A stretch of DNA of 64,000 nt from NCBI GenBank assembly GCA_013153145.1, contig JAADEY010000019.1, forward strand, positions 1-64,000, given 5' to 3'. The DNA is from Thermoproteota archaeon (lineage in GTDB: Archaea; Thermoproteota; Thermoprotei_A; Sulfolobales; Pyrodictiaceae). The notes beneath the pieces are model-generated. The model worked only from the letters and a program-made list of their open reading frames with translations. It made no database searches and was not told the DNA's origin. Both the position numbers and the translations under genes were made by a program. Positions 1-8,149 of the stretch are shown here, piece after piece; position 1 is the stretch's first letter, and each line of letters starts with the position of its first letter.

Positions 1-2
1 TT

Positions 3-737
3 GATGTTGGTGTTGAGGCGGCGTGGTTTGTTGGGCATGTCTCTGCTCAGAGGGTTATGCATGGCGTCATCTCTTCCTGTGTCTCTGCTGTGAGGCGTGG
101 GCTTGCTGCTGGTGGTGGGGTTGTTGTTGATACTGATGGTTTTGTTTCTGGGCAGGGGGTATTGTATAAGCTTTGGCTTGCTGAGGCTGTTGGTGCTGAT
201 GTTGTCGTGTTGATGGGTTGTGGTCGGCTTGGCGGCGTGTTTCGTGGTGCTGGTTTTGAGGTTGTTGAGGCTCCTAGTCCTCCTCAGGCTATTGATCGTG
301 GTAGGTTTGATAGGAGGGTTTACCGTGAGCGTATGTATGCGAGGCTGTTTGCGGATACCTATAGCCTTGTGCTTGATGGTGTCGTTGTGGCTAATGTGTG
401 TAGGGTTTCTGGTGTTGTTAGGGAGCGTGGGAGAACGTGCTTTGAGTGTGATGGTAGGCGTGTCTGTATTGGCCGTGGTGGGCTTGATCGTAGGTGGGCT
501 AGGGGGCTTATTGCAGGGTTGAGGGTTGGTGGTGGGATGGTGTATGTGCCTGGCCTTGTCGAGTCCTATGATGTTTGCTCTGGGAGGCTGGTGGTTAGGG
601 TTCCGAGGAGGTTCAGTGTCTCTAGGGGTGATGTGGGGATGGTTGTGTTGGGGTGTGTTAGGCTTGGTGAGGGGTTCCGCGAGGTTTGGAAGGGGCAGTT
701 CTGCTACTATCCCTTCGACCTGTTGAGGGGGCGTTAG
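3..737 (+). CDS. Polynucleotide 5'-hydroxyl-kinase, Grc3/Clp1 type (5' end outside window)
   Basis: The reading frame is open from the first bases of the window, so this is the C-terminal part of a longer protein. It carries the family segment VVVDTDGFVSGQGVLYK followed by a hydrophobic strand with VVVLMG, which matches the region after the P-loop in Grc3/Clp1 RNA kinases, and a C-terminal half with small beta-rich repeats. The family phosphorylates 5'-OH ends of RNA using ATP/GTP; in archaea a role in RNA end processing is suspected. The Walker A motif would lie upstream and cannot be seen. An internal ATG at 57 is unlikely to be the start, because residues encoded before it still look like the family. 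The coding strand is extremely G/T rich. Confidence 0.75.
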   Translation, partial: DVGVEAAWFVGHVSAQRVMHGVISSCVSAVRRGLAAGGGVVVDTDGFVSGQGVLYKLWLAEAVGADVVVLMGCGRLGGVFRGAGFEVVEAPSPPQAIDRGRFDRRVYRERMYARLFADTYSLVLDGVVVANVCRVSGVVRERGRTCFECDGRRVCIGRGGLDRRWARGLIAGLRVGGGMVYVPGLVESYDVCSGRLVVRVPRRFSVSRGDVGMVVLGCVRLGEGFREVWKGQFCYYPFDLLRGR

Positions 738-1393
738 CCCCTTATCGCCTCGAGTATGGTCTTTATGGCTTCTTCGGGGTTCTCTGAGCGTGTTATGTAG
801 CCCCCTACTATGATTATGTCTGCTCCCTTCTCCGCCGCTATCCTTGCCGTGTCTGGCCTTATGCCGCCGGCGACTGCTACTATGCGGCCGGTCTCCTTCT
901 TGACTCTCGGGACGAGGTCTAGGAGTTGCTGTATTGTTACTCCTAGTCTCCTCTGCACGTCTACGCCGACGTGTAGCTCTACTATGTCTGCGCCTAGCCT
1001 AGCCGCCCTTACCGCCTCCTCCAGGGGGTTCTTCGAGGATATCGTGTCTATTGATACTATTAGTCCTCTCTTGTGGGCCTCCTCTACGGCCATTTTTATA
1101 GTCTCGTCTGCGGCGGCGGAGAGGACTGTCACCTCCTCCGCGCCGTATCTAGCCATGGTGTCTACCTCTAGGTCTGCAGCGTCCATTGTCTTAGTGTCTG
1201 CGACCACGGGCTTGCCCTGGGATGAGGCTGAGAGTATGGAGATGCTCCTCGCACCCTCAGCCTTTATGAGTGGTGTGCCGGCCTCTATTATCGTGTGTTT
1301 GAAGCGTGAGGCTATGGATGCTATCCTTACGGCGGGCTCGAGGCTCGTGTAGTCTAGGGCTATTTGTAGGATTGGGGGGTTCTCAGTGGCCAT
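734..1393 (-). CDS. hps: 3-hexulose-6-phosphate synthase (OMP decarboxylase superfamily)
   Basis: A 219-residue TIM-barrel protein. Visible family residues are the ALD motif (D14), EAGTPLIK (residues 38-44) and the catalytic D-x-K-x-x-D as ADTKTMD (D66, K68, D71), plus the phosphate-binding VAVAGGI and IIVGGYIT segments near the C terminus. ADxKTMD and the T-P-L-I context point to hexulose-phosphate synthase rather than orotidine decarboxylase. In archaea lacking the oxidative pentose phosphate pathway the enzyme usually runs backwards, giving ribulose 5-phosphate and formaldehyde from hexulose phosphate for nucleotide synthesis; that role here is inferred. No phosphohexuloisomerase domain is fused and none is adjacent. 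It is convergent with the RNA kinase gene, overlapping by 4 nt. Confidence 0.85.
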   Translation of the reverse strand: MATENPPILQIALDYTSLEPAVRIASIASRFKHTIIEAGTPLIKAEGARSISILSASSQGKPVVADTKTMDAADLEVDTMARYGAEEVTVLSAAADETIKMAVEEAHKRGLIVSIDTISSKNPLEEAVRAARLGADIVELHVGVDVQRRLGVTIQQLLDLVPRVKKETGRIVAVAGGIRPDTARIAAEKGADIIIVGGYITRSENPEEAIKTILEAIRG

Positions 1394-1500
1394 GTGGAGG
1401 ATCCGGTTACGCGTAGCCGTCCACCTCCCCTCTCCTCCGGGCGGTGTTCTGTTGTTGAGGCGGAAGGATTATGTAAGGTGTTCCCGGGTGAGCCGGTTAG

Positions 1501-3114
<1,614 letters not shown>

Positions 3115-3177
3115 GGGGCTAGGCACCTATCCCCGGGAAGTGTGAGGGGAGGCTGTGAGGAGGTACCTCCACGTAGC

Positions 3178-3203
3178 ATGAGCCCCGTGGGGACGGCGGG
3201 GCT
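3178..3203 (+). terminator. Hairpin between pyrG and cutA, sharing a 13-nt motif with 10757-10769
   Basis: A perfect 7-bp stem, AGCCCCG (3181-3187) with CGGGGCT (3197-3203), lies 67 nt after pyrG and directly in front of a TATA-like ATGATATAAGG (3204-3213). The preceding sequence ATGAGCCCCGTGG (3178-3190) recurs at 10757-10769, where it also forms a GC hairpin in front of a promoter. It could be a terminator for pyrG or a regulatory stem for cutA; the sequence does not decide. Confidence 0.35.
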
Positions 3204-3241
3204 ATGATATAAGGGCAAGGTGCCGAGCCCTCCTAGGATGG

Positions 3242-3601
3242 GTGGGCTGCTCCTTGGCCGGTGTTAGTGGTGTTGTTGTTGTCTTGACTACTGTTGGTAG
3301 GGGTCGTGGGGAGGAGCTTGCATCAAGGCTCGTTGAGGATGGTGTTGCGGCGTGTGTGAGCATTGCTCCGGTTAGGAGTGTGTATTTCTGGAAGGGGCGT
3401 GTTGAGAGGGATGACGAGGACTTGTTGATCATAAAGACTAGTGTTGAGATGCTGCCGGAGCTGGTCTCAAGGCTGAGGAGTATCCATCCCTACGAGGTGC
3501 CGGAGCTCCTCGTCATACCGGTTATGGGGTTCGGGCCCGACTATGGCCGGTGGGTCGAGGAGGTGACGGCAAGAAATAAAACCCCCAGTGGCCGCGGATA
3601 G
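3242..3601 (+). CDS. cutA: CutA1-like divalent cation tolerance protein
   Basis: 119 residues matching the CutA1 ferredoxin-like fold: an N-terminal TTVGRGRGEELASRL helix entry, the conserved ACVSIAPVRSVYFWKG strand (about 37-52), LLIIKTS, and the C-terminal IHPYEVPELLVIPV signature. CutA1 forms very stable trimers and is linked to metal tolerance; its cellular function in archaea is not firmly known. The track start is GTG 3242; a TTG at 3254 would give a length nearer to the family norm (about 105-115). A TATA-like ATATAAGG at about 3206-3213 would place transcription start only a few bases upstream, consistent with a leaderless mRNA. A tRNA gene follows 14 nt after the stop. Confidence 0.92.
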   Translation: MGCSLAGVSGVVVVLTTVGRGRGEELASRLVEDGVAACVSIAPVRSVYFWKGRVERDDEDLLIIKTSVEMLPELVSRLRSIHPYEVPELLVIPVMGFGPDYGRWVEEVTARNKTPSGRG

Positions 3602-3615
3602 TGCATGGACTGTAT

Positions 3616-3718
<103 letters not shown>

Positions 3719-3813
3719 TAATTCCTAAATTTCTCTCCGGGAAAACAAAACGCCGAGTGGTAGTGGCGTCGAGGGCGTTGACCCTCCCGGGCTTGCAGTG
3801 AAGGTGTCATGTG

Positions 3814-5529
3814 ATGTGGTTTCAACACTATAAGGGCTTCCTGGCCGATGTTGGTCTCGCGGCGGTCATCGGTGTTGTTGTTGGCGTGTTGACTGCTGGT
3901 TTTGGGTTTGCGTTTGAGCATCTTGGGGCGTTTAGTACGCATATTCCCTGGCTCTGGGCCCGTGTTGTCCTCGGATTCTGTGGTTTCGCTCTCTCGGCGT
4001 ACCTCTTGTTGAAGAGTATTGGTAGTCTTCATGGGTCGAGCACTGATTACTTTATTGAAGCGTATAACTTTATGTATGGCCGTATCGATACTAGGCATGC
4101 TGTAGCGTTCATACTGCTTGCTCTGCTCACGGTCGCCGTCGGCGGCAGCATAGGCCCGGAGGGCCCGGCACTCATACTCGGCGGCTTCGTGGCGTCATGG
4201 TTGACTCTTCTCGTGCGTAGGGCGTTCTTCGAGGAGAGGTACTTCACGCTTGTTGGTGGTGCTGCGGGTGTATCGGCTGTCTTCCGTGCGCCGCTGACTG
4301 CACTTAGCTTTGTGATTGAGCTTCCTTACAGGATGGATATTGAGAGTGGTGTGTTCATCGAGACTCTTGTATCATCGATTACGGCTTACCTCGTTGCCGC
4401 ATATCTTCTGGGCCCGTTGCCCCTCATAGCGAGGGTCTCGAAGCTCCTGGCCATATCGCCTCACGGCATAGTGATTGGTATTGTTGCTGGCGTGATGGGC
4501 GCCATTGCCTCGATGGTGTTTATCGGGGCTAAGAGGGTCTTTGTGAGGATATCTGACGCTGTGGTGAGGAGGCCTAGGCTCGCGATACTGGCTGCGGGCG
4601 TTACTGGTGCCGTGATAGCGATACTCGGCTACTACCTCCCCGGCGTCTCGGGGCCGGGTACTGAGAGGGTTGTAGAGGTATGGCATATGCTTAGGACTGG
4701 TGAGCTGAGGCCCGCAGTAATATTCCTCCTGATAGGCCTCCTGAAGATAATCGCGACCGTTATGACACTCACGCTCGGCGGGACCGGCGGAGTATTCTTC
4801 CCCATAGTCGCGATAGGAGTCTTCCTCGGCGTCGGCGCGGCGCCGCTCCTAGGGCTTCACGGCCGCGACGAGATAGAGGTGTTGTCGGCGGCGCTCGTAT
4901 CCGGCATATTCGCGGGTGCAAACAAGGTGGTTGTTGCAGCGATATTCTTCGGCGTAGAGGTGGTTGGATTCGGTAGCGTGTTGTCATCTGCGCTTGCAGC
5001 CTCGATATCATACCTGCTGACGGCGAGGTTCGGCCTCCATGCATCTCAGATATTCTACCGCTCGACCGCGAAGGTGCAGGCACTGCTCGAGGTCTATAGG
5101 AAGCTGCATGAGAAGGGGGCGAAGGAGATACTAAACATACCAGCCATAGAGGTCGCCAAGAAGGACAACATAGTGGCAGTCAACTACAAGGATACAGTCG
5201 CAGAGGCACTGGTCAAGGTACTCTCAGCCTCCAGCGGGGTATACGTCTCATACCCCGTCGTCGACCAGTTATGGCACCTACTAGGCTACGTCGAGCTCGA
5301 GGACATGCTTGCAGCGGATAGGTCTATGAAGATCCACGAGATAATGCGTCCAGCACCAGTGGTATTCGAGGACATACCATTAGCACACATCATAGAGGCA
5401 TTCGCGAGATACGGGCTTGACAGGGTGTTCGTGACCAACGAGAGGTATGTGCTCCGCGGCATAATAACCAAGACCGATATACTGAGGGTATTGTCGGCGA
5501 AGCTAGGGCCATCGATGTGGCTCAGCTAG
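3814..5529 (+). CDS. ClC-family chloride channel/antiporter with C-terminal CBS pair
   Basis: About 571 residues. The first ~400 residues are a multi-helix ClC domain with the ion-path motifs GGSIGPEGP (about 110-118), GVSAVFRAPLTALSF and GGTGGVFFP. The last ~130 residues form two CBS motifs ending in RVFVTNERYVLRGIITKTDIL, which probably bind adenine nucleotides and gate transport. The protein sits in the cytoplasmic membrane and moves chloride or similar anions, either as a channel or in exchange for protons; the glutamate in GPEGP is the gating position. GTG at 3811 and ATG at 3814 are both possible starts; ATG is preferred. As in pyrG, the 5' third is T/G rich and the 3' end A/C rich. Confidence 0.93.
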   Translation: MWFQHYKGFLADVGLAAVIGVVVGVLTAGFGFAFEHLGAFSTHIPWLWARVVLGFCGFALSAYLLLKSIGSLHGSSTDYFIEAYNFMYGRIDTRHAVAFILLALLTVAVGGSIGPEGPALILGGFVASWLTLLVRRAFFEERYFTLVGGAAGVSAVFRAPLTALSFVIELPYRMDIESGVFIETLVSSITAYLVAAYLLGPLPLIARVSKLLAISPHGIVIGIVAGVMGAIASMVFIGAKRVFVRISDAVVRRPRLAILAAGVTGAVIAILGYYLPGVSGPGTERVVEVWHMLRTGELRPAVIFLLIGLLKIIATVMTLTLGGTGGVFFPIVAIGVFLGVGAAPLLGLHGRDEIEVLSAALVSGIFAGANKVVVAAIFFGVEVVGFGSVLSSALAASISYLLTARFGLHASQIFYRSTAKVQALLEVYRKLHEKGAKEILNIPAIEVAKKDNIVAVNYKDTVAEALVKVLSASSGVYVSYPVVDQLWHLLGYVELEDMLAADRSMKIHEIMRPAPVVFEDIPLAHIIEAFARYGLDRVFVTNERYVLRGIITKTDILRVLSAKLGPSMWLS

Positions 5530-5768
5530 GGGGCCACATCCCCACCCCCGCCTCCCCCATCCTCGCCGGGAGGGAGGGGGTCGGCCTAGGGGGATGAATC
5601 CACCTCATCGCCTTGAGTATTGTGGGTTCAGTGTGAGACTAGGCATCTCATCGCCCCTCCTCCTGCGGGGCTCGTCGACTGCCCGCCTCTACATCCCCGT
5701 CTAATCTGCTAGTTAAACCTCTAGGCTTAAATAAGCCCCTTTTAAGTGAGGCTTATAAGGGGTATTTC
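5530..5768. other. Intergenic region between ClC gene and tbp
   Basis: 239 bp without a convincing gene. Just after the ClC stop is a G/C tract with a small stem CCTCCC/GGGAGG (5551-5556, 5568-5573) that could end transcription. On the minus strand GCGATGA occurs twice with a CTGA between (about 5595-5665), which resembles box C/D elements but has poor spacing. The last 50 bp hold the tbp promoter. Confidence 0.4.
5726..5734 (+). promoter_or_regulatory. TATA box for tbp
   Basis: CTTAAATAA at 5726-5734, preceded by the BRE-like TCTAGG, lies about 35-43 bp before the TTG start at 5769. A second TATA-like GCTTATAA is at 5751-5758. With transcription starting about 25 bp downstream, the first would give a very short leader and the second an mRNA starting at or just after the TTG. 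Confidence 0.45.
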
Positions 5769-6386
5769 TTGACTGCGCGTGGATTGCCCTATAGCAGTGA
5801 GGCGGCTAGGGAAGAGGAGGAGAAGTCGCCGCGCCCAACGATAAACATAGAGAATATCGTCGCGACGGTTACGCTCGACCATCCCCTCGACCTCCATGCT
5901 ATCGAGCATGCTATACCCTCAGTCGAGTACAACCCTGAACAGTTCCCCGGGCTGGTCTATAGGCTTGAGGAGCCGAAGGTAACGGCGCTTATCTTCAAGT
6001 CGGGTAAGATGGTTGTCACAGGTGCTAAGAGCACGAGGCAGTTGATCGAGGCCGTGAAGAAGATTGTTAGAAACCTGAAGAAGCACGGCATAATGATTAT
6101 GGGTAGGCCGAAGGTGCAGATACAGAACATCGTGGCTTCGGCGAACCTCCACATCTGCGTGGATCTTGAGAGGGCCGCCTTGACGCTCGAGAACAGCATG
6201 TATGAGCCGGAGCAGTTCCCCGGCCTAATATACAAGATGAGTGAGCCAAGGGTCGTCCTGCTGATATTCAGCTCCGGGAAGATGGTGATAACTGGCGCTA
6301 AGAGGGAGGAGGAGGTATTCAGGGCTGTGAAGAACATATACGAGAAGTTCAAGGAGATAAGGGCACTGAGGCCCTGTATAGTCTAG
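5769..6386 (+). CDS. tbp: TATA-box binding protein
   Basis: 205 residues with the two direct repeats of the TBP saddle: [12 protein letters not shown] through [10 protein letters not shown] (about 25-96) and [12 protein letters not shown] through [10 protein letters not shown] (about 115-187). Each repeat carries EQFPGL(V/I)Y. It is the general transcription factor that binds archaeal TATA boxes and recruits TFB and RNA polymerase. About 24 residues precede the first repeat, rich in E and R, longer than in many archaeal TBPs. TTG 5769 is the only usable start in frame near the promoter. Having its own TATA-type promoter is compatible with autoregulation, which is inference. Confidence 0.97.
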   Translation: MTARGLPYSSEAAREEEEKSPRPTINIENIVATVTLDHPLDLHAIEHAIPSVEYNPEQFPGLVYRLEEPKVTALIFKSGKMVVTGAKSTRQLIEAVKKIVRNLKKHGIMIMGRPKVQIQNIVASANLHICVDLERAALTLENSMYEPEQFPGLIYKMSEPRVVLLIFSSGKMVITGAKREEEVFRAVKNIYEKFKEIRALRPCIV

Positions 6387-6607
6387 CATTCAAGGAGGTC
6401 GCGCGCCAGGAGTCTTGATGCGAGCCTCCTGGCCAGGCTCCTCGACTTCACCAGGACGACTACTTTATCCCCAACATCAACGACCTGGATCCCGTCAAGG
6501 TCTTTGAGGATGTTGATGGCTGCTTGCCTGCAGGGGAGGAGGTAGTAGCCGTCCGGTGTTTTCCTCCTGAGGATCTCCTCAATACATCTCCTCCCAGTGC
6601 CAGTCAT
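6383..6607 (-). CDS. Small unknown protein, last gene of the Lon-like/Cas4-like/PHP operon
   Basis: 74 residues, unrecognised. The sequence is mixed alpha/beta, with a charged N terminus ([13 protein letters not shown]), a beta hairpin-like core ([16 protein letters not shown]) and an Arg/Leu-rich C-terminal helix. Its ATG at 6607 lies within the 3' end of the PHP gene (29 nt overlap), so the two are probably translated together. The stop overlaps the end of tbp on the opposite strand by 4 nt. Codon use resembles neighbouring genes. No function can be given. Confidence 0.6.
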   Translation of the reverse strand: MTGTGRRCIEEILRRKTPDGYYLLPCRQAAINILKDLDGIQVVDVGDKVVVLVKSRSLARRLASRLLARDLLEC

Positions 6608-7274
6608 GGCGTGGAGGCCTCACCCTCCTCCTTATACTCCACACTACGGACTTCAACCTCCCCCTGATACTGGCCCTTCTTATCCCCGCTCTAACCCTTC
6701 CATGTTTTATGGCTTTGATGACCTCCTCGGGGTCTGGCTCGGCGTCTATGAGCGTGTATGCTGCCCCTATATTGTCTAGTACGTGGGCGTCGCTACCGCC
6801 TATTCCGGGTAGGCCTAGTAGCCTTGCAGCCTCCAACGCCTTCTCGTTGAATACTGGGAGTGATTTCGCGTTGTAGACCTCTATAGCGTCTATCTTTCCG
6901 CGTAGCTCGTATACGGCGTCCCCGAGGCCGCCGCGGAAGACGTCGAAGGGGTGTGCGGGCGCTATGATGCAGCCGTGTGCATGTGCCTCGTCCGCGAGTT
7001 CGCCGGGCTCCCTCGGCATCCTCTCGGGTGGCGTGTCTGGGCAATAGACTAGTACATCGCCGAGGCTTGTCCTAATCTCGGCGGCTATCAATACAACTAA
7101 CTCTAGCCTGCTGCTCAACGCTATCCTTCTAGCGGTTAGTGAGCCGCGGAAGGTGTCGTGATCGGTGACAGCTACAACGTCTATACCCTTGTTTATAGCC
7201 TCGTACAGGATCTCCTTTGGGTGTGGCTGACCATCACTATACATGCTGTGTATATGGAGGTCCGCCCTGAGCAA
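6579..7274 (-). CDS. PHP-domain metal-dependent phosphoesterase
   Basis: 231 residues with the complete set of PHP metal-ligand motifs in order: DLHIHSMYSDG (H7, H9), VVAVTDHDT (about 34-42), AAEIRT, IIAPAHPFD (about 109-117) and GGSDAH (about 161-166). These trinuclear-metal enzymes hydrolyse phosphoesters such as histidinol phosphate, pAp or nucleic-acid ends; the substrate here is not evident. The length matches stand-alone PHP proteins (YciV/TrpH-like) with a shortened C terminus. The start is TTG 7274, 4 nt after the stop of the upstream gene, indicating operon translation. Confidence 0.85.
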   Translation of the reverse strand: MLRADLHIHSMYSDGQPHPKEILYEAINKGIDVVAVTDHDTFRGSLTARRIALSSRLELVVLIAAEIRTSLGDVLVYCPDTPPERMPREPGELADEAHAHGCIIAPAHPFDVFRGGLGDAVYELRGKIDAIEVYNAKSLPVFNEKALEAARLLGLPGIGGSDAHVLDNIGAAYTLIDAEPDPEEVIKAIKHGRVRAGIRRASIRGRLKSVVWSIRRRVRPPRHDWHWEEMY

Positions 7275-7278
7275 TGCC

Positions 7279-7524
7279 TCACGGCACCTCCCTTACCTCG
7301 ATCGTGTAGTGGGTGAGGGTGTCGGCTATCCCGCGCAGTATCCTGTCCTGGCTTTCTCGTTGCCCGAAACGGTAGAGCCTCACGGATACAAGCCTATAGA
7401 GGTTGTGGACGTGTATGAAGGCTTCGAGCCTATCATCGTATACGAGCATGCTGTAGCCGTGCCGGGCAACAATGAACCCCATCCTCGACAAGGCCTCCTG
7501 TAGGAGTATCTCAGCTGGCTTCAT
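7279..7524 (-). CDS. Small unknown protein between Cas4-like and PHP genes
   Basis: 81 residues, unrecognised. It begins MKPAEILLQEALSRMGF and then has alternating strands (YSMLVYDDRLEAFIHVHNLYRLVSVRLYRFG). The pattern loosely recalls a small alpha/beta domain but no motif is diagnostic. The ATG at 7524 lies 14 nt inside the end of the Cas4-like gene, and the stop is 4 nt before the PHP start, so it is a firmly embedded member of this operon and may act with one of the two nucleases/phosphoesterases. That partnership is inference from position only. Confidence 0.65.
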   Translation of the reverse strand: MKPAEILLQEALSRMGFIVARHGYSMLVYDDRLEAFIHVHNLYRLVSVRLYRFGQRESQDRILRGIADTLTHYTIEVREVP

Positions 7525-8149
7525 GGCGTGGCTCCTGCCTCCTACGCGGTATGGGGCATATCTTTCTGTATATGCAGTAGCGGCACTCCCAGCCGTACCT
7601 GGGCGCTCTCCGCATGTACACAGTCTCCTCCATCATGGATCCGAGGTCTAGCTCGCGGAAGTGGACAGGTATCTCGACCAGTGTGTCGGGCGCGACGTAG
7701 AGGAGTGTTCCCTCGCTCACGCCGAGGAGGTTCATGTAGACTTGTAGCTGTAGTTCGTGGTGTTCGAGGGGCAGGCTGAGTGATGACTCCTTCATGGTCT
7801 TGACCTCGACGACGTGGACTGGTTTATCGCCGCTGTATTGGACTAGGTCGGCGCGCCCTAGCAGAGTATACCTCTTGCCGTCTATGTCGAAGCTCCTCCT
7901 GACCTCTACCTCGCTCCTCCACTCACCGGTGCTTGTTACCAGGGTTGAGAGCCCCATGTGGACTAGGTCTCCGAGGACGAGTGAGGGCTCGAACTTGAAG
8001 CTTAGGTGCGGGTAGTGTATCCTGTAAAAACGCTTGTAGCTGCACGAGGTGAGGTCGGTTACATATACTATTGAGGGGTCTGTTAGCTGCCTGAGCCTCT
8101 CCTCGTACTCCTTTAGCTTGTGTTGGTATAGTATGTCGAGTATCCTCAT
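7511..8149 (-). CDS. Cas4-like (RecB-family) nuclease with four-cysteine Fe-S motif
   Basis: 212 residues. The PD-(D/E)xK core is visible: LVLGDLVHMGL with the motif-I His (about 59-69), GRADLVQ (Asp about 98-100) and VVEVKTM (Glu and Lys about 112-114). One cysteine near the N terminus (LTSCSYKRFYR) and three near the C terminus (WECRYCIYRKICP) fit the 4Fe-4S cluster of Cas4/AddB-type nucleases. The family degrades single-stranded DNA ends. There is no CRISPR array or cas1/cas2 in the window, so this looks like a solitary Cas4-like nuclease for housekeeping DNA metabolism. The ATG overlaps the stop of the Lon-like gene (ATGA type) and the stop overlaps the next start. Confidence 0.8.
   Translation of the reverse strand: MRILDILYQHKLKEYEERLRQLTDPSIVYVTDLTSCSYKRFYRIHYPHLSFKFEPSLVLGDLVHMGLSTLVTSTGEWRSEVEVRRSFDIDGKRYTLLGRADLVQYSGDKPVHVVEVKTMKESSLSLPLEHHELQLQVYMNLLGVSEGTLLYVAPDTLVEIPVHFRELDLGSMMEETVYMRRAPRYGWECRYCIYRKICPIPRRRQEPRHEAS

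Noticed and set aside
1-730. Extremely G/T-rich start of the window as foreign or low-complexity DNA
   Set aside because: The frame encodes a recognisable Grc3/Clp1-like protein, and the skew is seen at the 5' ends of other genes too.
5595-5665. Box C/D-like signature on the minus strand (two GCGATGA with CTGA between)
   Set aside because: The CTGA-to-second-box distance is 17 nt, no D box follows the second box, and no target is apparent. Spacing does not fit a normal guide RNA.
7511-8149. CRISPR-Cas locus suggested by the Cas4-like gene
   Set aside because: No direct-repeat array, cas1, cas2 or effector gene anywhere in the window. The gene is better read as a solitary Cas4-like nuclease.
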